A DNA stretch of 64,000 bases from Ziziphus jujuba (Eukaryota > Streptophyta > Magnoliopsida > Rosales > Rhamnaceae), in assembly GCF_031755915.1 (NCBI RefSeq), contig NC_083384.1, forward strand, positions 22,380,001 to 22,444,000, written 5' to 3'. The position numbers and the translations under genes were made by a program. Below are positions 34,516 to 46,209 of the stretch, piece by piece (the first letter of the stretch is position 1; the number at the start of each line of letters is the position of its first letter). Under the pieces are notes generated by a model. It was not told where the DNA came from. It ran no database searches and worked only from the letters and a program-made list of their open reading frames with translations.

Positions 34516-34922
34516 AAAAGAAACAATAAGATGCAAAACATCTCTAAGATTCTAATTAATGTTAACTAATTTTATACAAATAGAATTGAACATGTATGGT
34601 AACAAAATTAAAGACTACTTAAATAAAAGATTATAATTGCCAGCTATAATTCTTTACACATTTACAGATTCATTCCTTATACTAAGAATGCTTGAAGATT
34701 TTGTTATATTAAACTCATGTACTGTAGTATTTTTCTTTTATACATTTTGTCTCTTTAGGATCTTATCTCTCATCAATTAGCATTTACCTAGGATGTGCTA
34801 GTTTGCCCTCTATCTATAAGGGACAAGTATTAATTAGGAAGTTTAGTTTTAGTTCTTGAGCTTGTCAACTTTTTATGTTTGGCGTCTGGTAGTTATTTTC
34901 ATTTACAATTTTGTTCTTTTAA
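34516..34922. other. AT-rich interval, possible Cop-2 5' LTR remnant
   Basis: Lies between the degenerate Cop-2 primer site and the first MECR exon remnant. An LTR is expected here, but no second LTR or clear terminus is available for comparison. No coding sequence was recognised; the right end could be MECR intron. Confidence 0.4.
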
Positions 34923-35891
34923 AGGGCTAGGTATAATGAAGAAAAACAAAAACTTAGTAAACTTGGTGCCGATGAAGCCTTCATAAAGAGCGAATTGGAA
35001 TTGAAAAATGTCAAAGGTTTTCTGGTATCTTTTTCAATTCCATATGAATATGGATAAGGTGTTAGTAACTAGTCTGTTTTATAAAGATGTTCTTTTACCA
35101 GATTCTTTCTTTCTTTCTTTCTTTTCCATTAATTTTTGCTATTTTACATCTTGTTGGCATGAAAAGTTTTGGTATATAAGAAACTACAGTGGGATTTAAC
35201 TGTGTTGGTGGCAATGCTACCTTTTTGGTTCTCAAACGTTCGAGGTGTGGTTGCATTACATCGTTTTGTAAGGACACCAAGCTATATTTATCTTTTCTTT
35301 TAGAAAATAACTAACATGTGGAAACCTTGAATTAGCCAAAATAAGGGTGAGATATAGATCTCGTAAAATCAGATGGTTTGTTTACCTACAACGAAGAACT
35401 TCTTACTTTCATTGAACATAAATGAGAGATACCAAATGAAGTTACCAATAGATACTAAAGAAAGGTATTGTTGAAGATAATTTCCTTTGGCTTGACCATT
35501 GTTAAAGATTTTTTTGAGGATTTTAAAACCTCACTCAGGTTGACTTTACATTTGGTGGAAAAAATGAAGTGATTATTGTAATAGGTATAGGTAATGTGTT
35601 ATTATGTTTTCTAATGACCATATATTGTTAAAACAGTTATTATTCCCATCAACCTATAACACTGGAGATCATCCAAAAAAAAGTCTATAATACGAGAGAC
35701 AAAATTGTTTTACAGACTTTGTATCAGTTAGTCACTCATGGTTGCATCCTTAATTGTTTATTTGGTTTACAGGACCTTTCTTAGAAGAGATTCTGGTAGC
35801 AAAAATGGATAAGTACAGATAAGGCAAAATAATGTAGAGGTATGAGAGATCACCTCTCGGACCTTGCTCGTGAAGGGAAGCTAAAATATGA
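34923..35891 (+). pseudogene. Mitochondrial enoyl-ACP/CoA reductase (MECR-type) pseudogene fragment
   Basis: Three plus-strand coding remnants, in the right order, resemble the medium-chain reductase that performs the last step of mitochondrial fatty-acid synthesis. 34923-35024 reads RYNEEKQKLSKLGADEAFIKSELELKNVKGFL. 35181-35240 reads GFNCVGGNATFLVLK, the nucleotide-binding region. 35773-35891 reads QKWISTDKAK, then LAREGKLKYE. The third has an acceptor TTTACAG before it and a donor GTATGC after it; the first ends at a GTATCT donor. Three stops interrupt the third. Introns are kept, so this is a genomic duplicate or relic, not a retrocopy. The N- and C-terminal parts are not visible. Confidence 0.78.
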
Positions 35892-36606
35892 GTATGCTCT
35901 TTTTTGTTGACAACATGCTTACTTCTTTTGAATTCTCTTATTTCTAGTTACAACAATATTAGAGTGATCAAATTCTCTCTAAATTTTGTTTCCCAAATGA
36001 TGTAGCAAATAACATAGTAATATTTAACTAATTTATTTTTTATTTATTTATCTATTATTCACTTTATTTATACTTAAGTTAATTATATTAATATGTCAAC
36101 CATGTCACATTACTATGCCATATCACTTGGTAAATACTTTTTACAAACAATTTAGTGCCATCGGCACTATTGTTCTAGATATAACTTATATCCCAACAAA
36201 CATGACTACAAATCATTCTAGATATACTACCCTTTAAGCTTTTTTTTCTCTCTCTCATTCTCTCTCTCTTTATTTGGATTGATGAGTGTGAGAGAGAAAA
36301 ATTGAAAAGTAAATTAAATTTAAAAAAACCAAAAGCCAAGGTGATTATTGGATTAATTAGGTTATTTTTGTCCATCCAAATAACAAAAGATCATTTTGAA
36401 AAATAACAAATAAAAAACAATGAGCAAGTTGAATTACCATTACTCCTAAAAGTTTAAGACGATGGAAAGTAGATTTTCATTTATTTTATATCTCCTCACA
36501 TATAAGTTTGTCTTTTACACATGTATTTGATTTTGAATGGATTTTTTAAGTTTTGAATCCAAAACCTTTTGAATCTTTGATTTTAATACCAAATTGAATT
36601 AACATT
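35892..36606. other. AT-rich interval with CT-rich microsatellite
   Basis: No coding sequence recognised. A TTCTCTCTCT-type run lies at 36245-36273. The left part could be intron of the MECR pseudogene. It ends at the ACTCC duplication of element D. Confidence 0.5.
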
Positions 36607-36611
36607 ACTCC
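36607..36611. repeat. Target site duplication of element D (ACTCC), left copy
   Basis: ACTCC directly before the D LTR; an identical copy is at 58985-58989, 22 kb away. It shows that everything between was built by insertions into one element. Confidence 0.93.
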
Positions 36612-37683
36612 TGATATGAAACTAAGTTGAATTGCTCCTAACCCTTGTATTATACTAGTCTGGATTGTGATTAGAAACCTTGGTATATGATGAAGATGCC
36701 ACAATAGGTGAGGGACGTCCTATTGATAAGTCAAACTAAAACATCAATCTTTATTTGATGTTTTAGATGTTCAAAGATAACAAAAAGAATTCTTCTCATA
36801 AATAATTTTTGAATAATATAAGCTAGCATTTCATTGAAAAATAAGCCCTTAAATAGGCTAAAGTTACAAGAAATCAAATGCTAAAACAATTAGGTTAAAT
36901 TTAGCCAACATAGAAAGAAATTAGGAAAGTGTCGAATTTTTCCAAGTTTCCTAAACTATTTTGTACTAATTAATTCCTTAATTTTGAAATGAGAATTAAT
37001 TAATTTACAATCGAAATAATAAAATATCAACCTTCCTAAATTAATTTTTCCAGCAAATAATTAAATAAAAATCAAAATAAAAGGCTATTTCCTAAAACAA
37101 AAGTCAAATTTCATATTAGGAAACTAATTGACTAGTTTTTCAAACAAGTTGTCTTTGTCTAATCACCTGTTAGTTTAGATTCCAAATCAACTCTAATATG
37201 CCATATAAGATGCCAAATAGGATTAGAACTGATTTCCATACGTTGCCGTTGATTGGAATGATCAAAGCTTGCTTGGATTACAAGATAGCTCTTTCCCAAC
37301 ACCAAAACAGTGAAATTCGACCATATTGGAATTGTATGCCCAAATGTTATGTTTGGTCAGCCTTACTTCTACCTTGGAATGATTTTATGGCCTCTTGGCA
37401 TGTTCAATCAAGTTCATAGACTAACAAATCCATCCTTTGCTGCCCAAAGTCTTTAAATGTACTAAAATAGCTTTTTGAGTCCATTTTTGCCTTCACAACT
37501 TGGATGCTTAGCATGGGCTTAGAATCTTTCGGTATAATCATGCCTTCTTAAAATTTAATCACACCTTGTACAAAGCTAACCAGATTTTCCTTATACGCCC
37601 TTGTAATTGGTCCTATCTTTAGTTGCATAGGAACAGCACCCCACAGGGTTGTAGGTTCTACAGGTGTATACAGCTTCTCAGCG
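36612..37683 (-). repeat. 3' LTR of element D
   Basis: 1072 bp, paired with 57889-58984. It ends TTCTCAGCG (mutated from ATCA) just before the PPT TTCCCCTCCT at 37684-37693. The polyprotein frame from integrase continues into it on the minus strand. Confidence 0.9.
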
Positions 37684-39008
37684 TTCCCCTCCTCTTGAAA
37701 GTATTTATCCTCAAATAGAAGTCATCACCTGCAGAAAAAGGAGATAGATCAGCAACATTAAATTTAGCACTCATGTTATACTCACCTGGCAAATCAAGCT
37801 TGTAGGTATTTTCATTAACCCTCTCCAACACTTGAAAAGGTCCATCCCCCAAAGGCATAAGCTTTAACTTGCATTGTTCAGGAAACCTCTCTTTCCTCAA
37901 GTGCAGCCAAACCCATCTTCTCGTTTAAACATAACCTTAATTCGGCCTTGATTAGCAACCTTAACATATTGCTCCGTCCTCCTTTCAATGTTGGCTTTAG
38001 TCTTCCATGAATCTACTTAACAAATTCAGCTTTTTGTTTTCCATCTAGATTAGCACATTCACTTAAAAGCAAAGGTGTTAAATCCAATGGAGTTAGAGGA
38101 TTAAAACCATAAACAATTCCAAAAGGTGAATATTTAGTAGCAATGTAACATCCCACATCGGTTGGAAAGGGGAACAAAGCATGCCATATAAGTGGGTGTG
38201 GATACCTTTCCCTTGCGAGGCCTTTTCCTGTGACCCACCGTTGTACTGGGGTCGGGAAGAGCAAAACCGTGCGGGCCGGGCCCAAAGCGGACAATATCGC
38301 ATGCGGGTGGTCTGGGCTGTTACAAGTAAAATGTATGGTTCTATTATAAGCAAATTCAACATGCGGCAACCATTCCTCTCAAGTTCTCAAATTTCTACTA
38401 ATTGAGGCTCTTAACAATGCAGACAAAGTTTTATTCACTATTCAATTTAACTATCAGTTTGTAGATGATAAGTAGTAGAAAATAAACGTTTTGTGCCTAT
38501 CTTACCATACAATGTTTTCCAAAAATAGCTTAAGAACTTAGCATCCTTATAAAAAAAGCAATTGTCCTAGGCATACCAAGAAATCTCACCACTTCCTTAA
38601 AGAGCAAGTTAGCTACATGAGATGCATCATCAGTTTATTACATGCAATGAAATGTGCCATCTTAGAAAATCTATCATCTACCACAAAAATTGAATATTTA
38701 CCTGTCCTCAACCTAGGTAAACCAAGTACGAAATCCATAGATAAATCAACCCACTGATGAGAAGGAATAGGCAAAGGCATATACAAGCCATGCGATTTCA
38801 ACTTGGACTTTGATTTTCGACACTTTAAACATCTCTCACATATCCTCTCCACATCTTTGCTTATATTCGGCCAATACAAATGTTCTTGCAATATGGATAG
38901 AGTTTTTGCAACACCAAAGTGTCTCATTAAGCCTCCACCATGACCTTCTCTAACTAACAATTCCCTAATGCTACAATTAGGCACACAAAGTTGACTTTTC
39001 CGAAACAA
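37684..39008 (-). pseudogene. Integrase of element D
   Basis: 38613-39008 reads the zinc-binding domain ([19 protein letters not shown], then [17 protein letters not shown]) and the core start [29 protein letters not shown] follows. The C-terminal region at 37658-37900 reads KLMPLGDGPFQVLERVNENTYKLDLPGEYN and SAKFNVADLSPFSAGDDF. The core is broken by frame changes and by the 181-bp insertion at 38144-38324, which splits the [15 protein letters not shown] motif. Confidence 0.85.
38144..38324. repeat. 181-bp GC-rich TRIM-like solo LTR
   Basis: Begins TGTAACA and ends TGTTACA, a perfect 7-bp terminal inverted pair, with 5-bp flanks AGCAA (38139-38143) and AGTAA (38325-38329). It is far richer in G/C than its surroundings. 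It contains the ATCCCACATCGG-type motif that I associate with small plant TRIM/SMART LTRs, and GGCCCAAAGCGGACAATATC. Excision restores the gypsy integrase seen near 48500. It encodes nothing. Confidence 0.85.
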
Positions 39009-40018
39009 CTACCCCTGAAAGATATAGAATTTATTATAGCCATATCTAGCACAATTTCTATATATTTCACCAAAGTCACTATCATGATCATAAATTTCTT
39101 TTAATTGTTCAAAACCAACCAATTTAGCATCTAAGGTTGAAAACAAAACATACCTTCGGGATAAAGCATTAGCTACCATGTTTTCCTTACATTTCTTGTG
39201 GCGAATGACATAAGGAAAAGTCTCAATGAATTCAATCCACCTTCCATGCATTGGGTTAAGATTTCCTTGGCCTTTGATATACTTCAAAGATTCATAATCC
39301 ATGTGAATCACAAATTCCTTCGGCATCAGGTAATGTTGCCATGTCTCCAAAGCTCTAACCAAGACATACATCTCTTTATCATAGGTTGGATAATTCAATA
39401 CTGATCCATTCAACTTCTCACTAAAGTATGTTGTAGATCTTCCATCTTGCATCAATATAGCTCCAATACCTACTGCCAAAGCATCACATTCAATTTCAAA
39501 AGTTTTAGAAAATTTTGGTAAAACCAATAAAGAAGCATTAGTTAATTTTTCTTTCAATAAGTTAAAAGACTTCTCTCGTGCTTCTCCCCATTGGAATCCC
39601 ACATTCTTCTTGACAACTTCGATCAATGGTAGTGCAATGGTACTAAAATCTTTGACAAATCTCTTGTAAAAGATAGCCAAACCATGAAAACCCCTTACTT
39701 GAGTAATGCTTGCAGGTTTCGGCCAATCTTGAATTGCCTTGTCCTTGGATTGGTCAACCTTAATTCCTGCAACACTTACAACAAATCCTTGAAATACAAG
39801 CTCATTTTGGCAAAAATCACACTTTTTAATGTTAGCTAACAATCTTTCCTTCCCAAGTACTCCTAAAGCTAACCTAAGATATCCTACATCCTCATCTAAA
39901 TTTCGGCTATATATAAGAATATTATCAAAATAAAAGACCACAAATTTTCCAATGAATAGATGCATGATTCATTAGTCTCTGAAAGTGCTAGGTGCATTAA
40001 TTAAATCAAAAGGCAGTA
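39009..40018 (-). pseudogene. RT C-terminus and RNase H of element D
   Basis: Uninterrupted 318-codon stretch at 39009-39965. It begins near the RT catalytic box, which reads YFDN instead of YFDD, then covers the thumb and connection ([25 protein letters not shown]) and a full RNase H ([55 protein letters not shown]). The integrase linker ([20 protein letters not shown]) closes it. RT continues to the right only after Cop-1, at 46210. Confidence 0.88.
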
Positions 40019-40023
40019 CTAAC
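40019..40023. repeat. Target site duplication of Cop-1 (CTAAC), left copy
   Basis: CTAAC, repeated identically at 46205-46209. The uninterrupted site in element E (near 50085) contains the same five bases once. Confidence 0.94.
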
Positions 40024-41056
40024 TATTGAGGTGAGAAGGTTATGACCAAGAGCAAGCTAGCTTGAAGTGTTAGCAACAAGCAAGCTTTTGGTGATGCTCT
40101 TGGGAATGGTTGTGTGTGAGTTGTGTTTTTAGGTTTGGTTATGGTGTTTTCTGGTTTTTAGGGTTCCTAAAGTGTTCTAAGGTGTTAAAGAAGAGATAAG
40201 AAGAAGAGGAACACGTTGGCTTTTGAAAATAAGGCTTAGATGTGTAGCCATTTCATTCATTTTACAATATAAGCTTGAAATTACAACTAGTTCACACATG
40301 CCAAGCATGTGAGCTTACAAAATGAGTAAAGTATTTGAAATTTAAAAAGTAAAATGGTCATCACCTAAATTTTCATGCACAAAAGAGGTAAAAACCAGCT
40401 GCAACATATCTATTCCAAATATAGTAAAAAGTGGCACATGGTTTGAACTAAGTTCCTATTGTTTAACTAGTTTGGGTAAACAACCAAACTAGCTTCACCT
40501 ACTTAGTTCCCCTTTGTATCTACTTATGAAACTTGGTTTGAAGCATCCTTGGTCATCAATAAATATTGTTCCAAGAGCTAGGAAAGTTATGAAACCGGAT
40601 CATGGGTCAAACAGCTCCAAAACTGGCCCATACTCTGCATACTGGGCCCATAAGATACAGCAATCTGTTTGGAATAGAAAATGGACTTTCCCATGTCATT
40701 TTGACCTGAAATTTGAACCATAGTCTTCTATATATGTCTGTAGACATTCCTCAAAATTTCAACCCACAAATCCATTTGCAACCTGAGATATAAGATAAAT
40801 AGTGGAACTATGTTGCTGGAAATTATGAATCCAGCACCATAGGCATTTCAAGCATAACATTCCTACTCTTTTGTGCATAATTTTGCCTATAATTTTGCAT
40901 ACATAACTTAGGCATAAAACATTATCAAAATATATCTTGAATCAATTAAAAACATACAAAAAATATAAACTCATAAAAGGAAAGGATTTGATACCAAGGT
41001 GTGCATGCTAGCCGGTGACATGCACCATCAAGTGGCAAAATTGCCACACTTCAACA
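40024..41056 (-). repeat. 3' LTR of Cop-1
   Basis: 1033 bp. The minus strand starts TGTTGAAGTG, next to the PPT, and ends at TATT... in plus terms where the other LTR has TGTTGGGG, so the outer TG dinucleotide is mutated to TA here. It contains the GCATGCTAGCCGG block near its inner end. Confidence 0.94.
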
Positions 41057-44000
41057 CTCCTCCTTGGCAATTTTGTATGAGACATTGAGAAGTCCTCTCA
41101 ATATCTTAAATCTCTTCTTTCCCAATGGCTTGGTGAAGATATCCGCCAAGTTCTCCTCGGAAGTCACATTCTCCAACTTCACTTCACCACTTGCTTCAAA
41201 TTCCCTTAAGGAATGATACTTGACTGGTATATGCTTGGTCCTCCCATGTTGGACTGGATTTTGTGCAATTGCTATTGCTGAAGTATTGTCACACAATATT
41301 ACCGTGGCTTCCTCTTGCTTCAAGCTCAAGTCCTCCAATAATTTCCTAAGCCAAACACCTTGATTAGCACAACTTAAGCAAGCAATATACTCGGCTTCCG
41401 CGGTGCTTTGTGCAACGGTTTGTTGCTTCTTGAAATTCCATGAGAAAGGACCATTTCCAAGAGTGTAAATGTAGCCCGATGTGCTCTTGCTATCATCCAA
41501 AGAACCAGCCCAATCACTATCACTATAACCAAGCAAAGCTTCATTCATGCCATCCTTGTACCATATACCAAAATCACTAGTACCTTTCAAATACCTTAGG
41601 ATTCTTTTTGCACAACTAAGATGATTTTGTGATGTACTATGCATAAATCTTGACAAAACAGCCACACTAAACATGATATCCGATCTAGTATAGCATACAT
41701 ATAAAAGGCTACCAATTAAACTTCTATAGATGGAAGGATTTACCTTTGGAGAATCATCATCCTTCACCAACTTGGTGCCTTCATTCATAGGTGTGGCAAC
41801 GCTATTACAATCTTCCATGTCAAACTTCTTGAGCAACTCCTTCACATAGCTTTCTTGAGATATGAATATGCCCTTGGATGATTGGACAACTTCAATTCCA
41901 AGAAAGTATTTCATCTCTCCAAGGCTAGACATCTCAAAGTTCAATTCTAGCTCACTTTTGAAATTGCTCACTTCTTTCTCATTACTACCGGTCACTAGGA
42001 GGTCATCAACATAAAGAGACACCAACACCATGCAACCATGAGTCCTAATATACAATGTAGGCTCATTAGGACTCCTCCTAAATCCATGCTTTGTCAAAAA
42101 ACCATCTATCTTGGCATACCATGCCCTAGGAGCTTGTTTAAGGCCATACAAGGCCTTGTGTAGCTTGTATACCTTCTCTTCACTTCCTTTCTTCACAAAA
42201 CCTTCGGGTTGCATAACATAGACCTCCTCCTTCAATATTCCATTCAAGAAGGCTGACTTCACATCAAGGTGATATACTTTCCAAGACTTTTGTGCCGAAA
42301 TTGCAAGGAGAAGTCTTATGGTTTCCATCCTTACAACCGATGCAAAAGTCTCTCCATAATCCACACCAGCTTGTTGTGCATATCCTTTGACAACAAGCCT
42401 TGCCTTGTACTTATTTATGGACCCATCCAGATTGTACTTGGTCCTAAAGATCCACTTCACCCCAATAGCATTCTTTCCCTTCGGTTTTGTTACCAAGCTC
42501 CAAGTGTCATTCTTGTTTATCACATCGATTTCATCTTGCATGGCTTGACTCCATTCTTTTCTTGCCATAGCCTCATGGACATTGATTGGATCACTCAATG
42601 CCACATTACACCTTTCATAAATCTCATTAAGAGTTCTTGTGCCTCTCACACCATCACCAATCTCCAAATCAGCCCCTATGGAGATTTCTAGCTCATTCTC
42701 ATTACATTCATCATCATGGGCAGCACCTTCATCATTTCCTTGTTCCTCATCGTTATCATGAGCTTCAAGCCGATTGTCTTCATCCATACTAGCCAACTCC
42801 TCCTTACTATAAACCCATTTAGCTTCCTCATCAACTTTCACATCTCTACTTATCACAAGTTTCTTGGTTTCCAAGATATAGACTCTATATCCCTTGGTCA
42901 CATCACTATAGCCAACCAAGACACCAACTTGCGACCTTTCATCAAGCTTTCCTCTCTTCTCTTGTGGTACTAGGATGTAACAAATGCTTCCAAATACCCT
43001 TAGATGATCAAGAGAAGGCTTATATCCAAACCAAAGCTCAAATGGGGTTTTACTCCTCAAAGACTTGGAGTAAAGTCTATTTTGGATGTAGATGGATGTA
43101 TTAACTCCTTCAGCCCAAAACTTCTTTGGCAAGCCACTTTCAAACAACAAACATCTAGCCATCTCCATGATGGTACGGTTTTTCCTTTCACATACACCAT
43201 TTTGTTGTGGTGTGTATGGTGTAGTGAATTGATGAACTATACCATGATCCTTACAAAGTTGTTTGAAAGCCTCACTTGTGTATTCCCCACCATTGTCCGT
43301 CCTTAACACCTTTATAGTGCAACCGGATTGATTTTGCACTAACTTCATAAATTCTACAAACTTCTCCAAAGCTTGTGAGTTTCTTTCAAGGAAATACACC
43401 CAACACATTCTTGAGTAATCATCAATGAAAGTTATCAAATACTTGCTACCATTTAAGGATGGAACACTCATAGGACCACAAATATCCGAATGTATAAGTC
43501 TTAACTTCTCCTTTGATCTCCAAGAACAAGATTGAAATGCTAGCCTAGTATGCTTTCCTTTTTGACACACTTCACACACATGTTCTTGCTTCTCCACCAA
43601 TGGCATGTCTCTAACAAGTTCATGTGTGCCTACCAATGACTTAAAGCTAGCATGGCCTAGTCTTTTATGCCAAAGTTGAGAGGTGTTCTCAACTTTGGTG
43701 TTTAATGCAACCGATGCGCCATTTTCATCCATATTCAACCTAAAATTCTTGTTCTTCATTCCAACACACATTAATTCATTTCCATGTGGATCAACTATAG
43801 TGCATGTCATGTTTGAGAAATGTAATGCATATTTGTTCTCAAGCATTTGACCTACACTAAGTAAGTTCTCACATAAAGAAGGTACATATAGAACATCATG
43901 GATAGTTTTGATACCTTTGGTGGTGTGGATCACCACATCTCCTTTGCCTTTCACTTCCATCAAGGCTCCATTTCCAATTTTAACTTTGTTGTGGCTGCTC

Positions 44001-45037
44001 CTATCCAAGTTTGTGAACCACTCATGCTTGTGAGACATATGGTGTGTTGCTCCACTATCAATGATCCATCCTTCATCATTCTTGATGCTACTAAAACAAG
44101 TAGCAACAAACAACTCTTCGGATTCACTATCACTTGCATTATCTTTAGCAACATTTGCTTGTTGCTTATCTTTCTTGTTTGCCTTGCATACTCTCTCCAT
44201 ATGACCCTTTTGTTGGCATTTATGGCAAAATGCATCCGGCCTCCACCAACACCTTCTTGGATGATGACCTTTCTTCTTGCAATGGTGACAAGGTTCATAG
44301 GACTTCCCCTCGGGTTTGCTAGTTTCATCTTTCTCCTTTATAACCTTAAGCTTGTTCTTCTTTTGATTTTGTGTCTTTTAATGTTGTTTAGACACAAATG
44401 CAGCCTCTATTGATTCTTCATGTCTAATCCTCCTCCTTTGCTCCGTAGCTTGCAAGGCATTCACCAACTCGGTCAAGGAAATTTCATTTAGGTTCCTTGA
44501 CTCCTCCAATGAAGATATCTTAGCTTCAAACCTCTCGGGCAAGGAGACCAACACCTTCTCCACAATCCTTTGGTCACTTAATCTTTCACCTAGCACCCTA
44601 ATTTGATTCACCACATTAAGAAGTCTTGTGGTGAACTCCTTAACCGTTTCTTTGTCTTTCATCTTGATAGTCTCAAACTCCCTCCTTAGGTTAAGGATTT
44701 GCATTTACCTTGTCCTTGCACTCCCTTGGAACTCATCTTGAAGTTTATCCCAAGCTTCTTTGGCACTCTCACATGCCATTATCCTTCTGAAAATGGTATC
44801 ACTAATACAATAATGAATGGCGGTGAGAGCCTTGAAACCTTTAGCCAATTCCTCCTCATGGTGCTTGATTTAGTTGACCGTTGCCCCTTGTCTCAAAGGC
44901 TCGGGTTCTTGGGGATTTATGGTGACCTCGTAAACACCATAAGCCTTCAAGTAGGCTTGCATCTTGATACTCCAAATGTTGTAGTTCTCCCCATTGAAGA
45001 TAGGAGGAGAAGGAGTTGAAAAACTTGAAGAAGCCAT
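41051..45037 (-). pseudogene. Cop-1 gag-pol polyprotein (three nonsense codons)
   Basis: One frame of about 1328 codons from the ATG at 45035-45037 (MASSSFSTPSPPIFNGENY). Stops occur at codons 56 (44870-44872), 111 (44705-44707) and 220 (44378-44380), all TAA. Gag has the DUF4219/UBN2 region and two CCHC knuckles (CHHCKKKGHHPRRC, CHKCQQKGHMERVC). From M280 (44200) the frame is open for 1049 codons. Counting from that Met: protease DSGATHH at 48-54; gag_pre-integrase LWHKRLGH at about 176; integrase D239, D302, E338 (DD35E spacing); RT box YVDDLL at 730; RNase H SDSDWAG further on. The stop falls inside the 3' LTR edge. Confidence 0.95.
41057..41067 (-). other. Polypurine tract of Cop-1
   Basis: The minus strand reads CCAAGGAGGAG directly before the TGTTGAAG start of the 3' LTR. 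Such purine runs prime plus-strand synthesis. Here it overlaps the last codons of the gag-pol frame. Confidence 0.8.
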
Positions 45038-45155
45038 GTGAATGTTGCTTTCTAGTATGAAGGAATATGAAAATATATTTGTGCTTTCAAGTATCTCTTC
45101 ACTCTCAAGGAACGAACCAGCCCAAAAACCTCACAAATCTCACAAAAATGAACCA

Positions 45156-45171
45156 GGCTCTGATACCAGTT
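45156..45171 (-). other. Primer binding site of Cop-1 (tRNA-iMet)
   Basis: The minus strand reads TGGTATCAGAGCCTGG three bases inside the 5' LTR, complementary to the 3' end of plant initiator-Met tRNA. The 5' leader between it and the gag start (45038-45155) has no other feature. Confidence 0.9.
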
Positions 45172-46204
45172 TGTTGGGGTGAGAAGGTTATGACCAAGAG
45201 CAAGCTACTTGAAGTGTTAGCAACAAGCAAGCTTTTGGTGATGCTCTTGGGAATGGTTGTGTGTGAGTTGTGTTTTTAGGTTTTGGTTATGGTGTTTTCT
45301 GGTTTTTAGGGTTCCTAAAGTATTCTAAGGTGTTAAAGAAGAGATAAGAAGAAGAGGAACACGTTGGCTTTTGAAAATAAGGCTTAGATGTGTAGCCATT
45401 TCATTCATTTTACAATATAAGCTTGAAATTACAACTAGTTCACACATGCCAAGCATGTGAGCTTACAAAATGAGTAAAGTATTTGAAATTTAAAAAGTAA
45501 AATGGTCATCACCTAAATTTTCATACACAAAAGAGGTAAAAACCAGCTGCAACATATCTATTCCAAATATAGTAAAAAGTGGCACATGGTTTGAACTAAG
45601 TTCCTATTGTTTAACTAGTCTGGGTAAACAACCAAACTAGCTTCACCTACTTAGTTCCCCTTTGTATCTACTTATGAAACTTGGTTTGAAGCATCTTTGG
45701 TCATCAATAAATATTGTTCCAAGAGCTAGGAAAGTTCTGGAACCGGATCATGGGCCAAACAGCTCCAAAACTGGCCCATACTCTGCATACTGGGCCCATA
45801 AGATACAGCAATCTGTTTGGAATAGAAAATGGACTTTCTCATGTCATTTTGACCTGAAATTTGAACCATAGTCTTCTATATATGTCTGTAGACATCCCTC
45901 AAAATTTCAGCCCAAAAATCCATTTGCAACCTAAGATATAAGATAAATAGTGGAACTATATTGCTGGAAATTATGAATCCAGCACCATAGGCATTTCAAG
46001 CATAACATTCCTACTCTTGTGTGCATAATTTTGCCTATAATTTTGCATACATAACTTAGGCACAAAACATTATCAAAATATACCTTGAATCAATTAAAAA
46101 CATACAAAAAATATAAACTCATAAAAGGAAAGGATTTGATACCAAGGTGTGCATGCTAGCCGGTGACATGCACCATCAAGTGGCAAAATTGCCACACTTC
46201 AACA
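45172..46204 (-). repeat. 5' LTR of Cop-1
   Basis: 1033 bp with intact TG...CA ends (TGTTGGGG and TTCAACA in plus reading). It should hold the promoter on the minus strand; AT-rich stretches are present, but I could not fix a TATA box with confidence. Confidence 0.94.
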
Positions 46205-46209
46205 CTAAC

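Larger units (their letters stand above)
40024..46204 (-). mobile_element. Cop-1: near-intact Ty1/copia retrotransposon
   Basis: 6.18-kb minus-strand element with 1033-bp LTRs at both ends, PBS, PPT and a single gag-pol frame. It is flanked by perfect CTAAC duplications within the RT of element D. The two LTRs differ at roughly 20 positions by eye (about 2%) plus small indels, so this is the youngest element in the window. Three in-frame stop codons in gag prevent a full polyprotein. A solo LTR of the same family is at 1009-2001. Confidence 0.95.

Noticed and set aside
36175..36375. Small ORF with Ser/Arg-rich protein near 36.2 kb
   Set aside because: It arises from a CT microsatellite and has no supporting motif.
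38144..38324. GC-rich block as rRNA or another structural RNA gene
   Set aside because: It has LTR-type termini and a 5-bp duplication, and I see no 5S promoter boxes or rRNA core sequence.
42269..43306. Plus-strand ORFs opposite Cop-1 pol
   Set aside because: They are antisense shadows of a long, well-conserved coding frame and show no domain of their own.
41051..44200. 1049-codon ORF as a complete independent gene
   Set aside because: The apparent start Met lies inside the second zinc knuckle; the same frame continues upstream to 45037 through three stops, so it is part of gag-pol.
45156..45171. tRNA gene at the TGGTATCAGAGCC sites
   Set aside because: Only the primer-site segment complementary to the tRNA 3' end is present; there is no cloverleaf.
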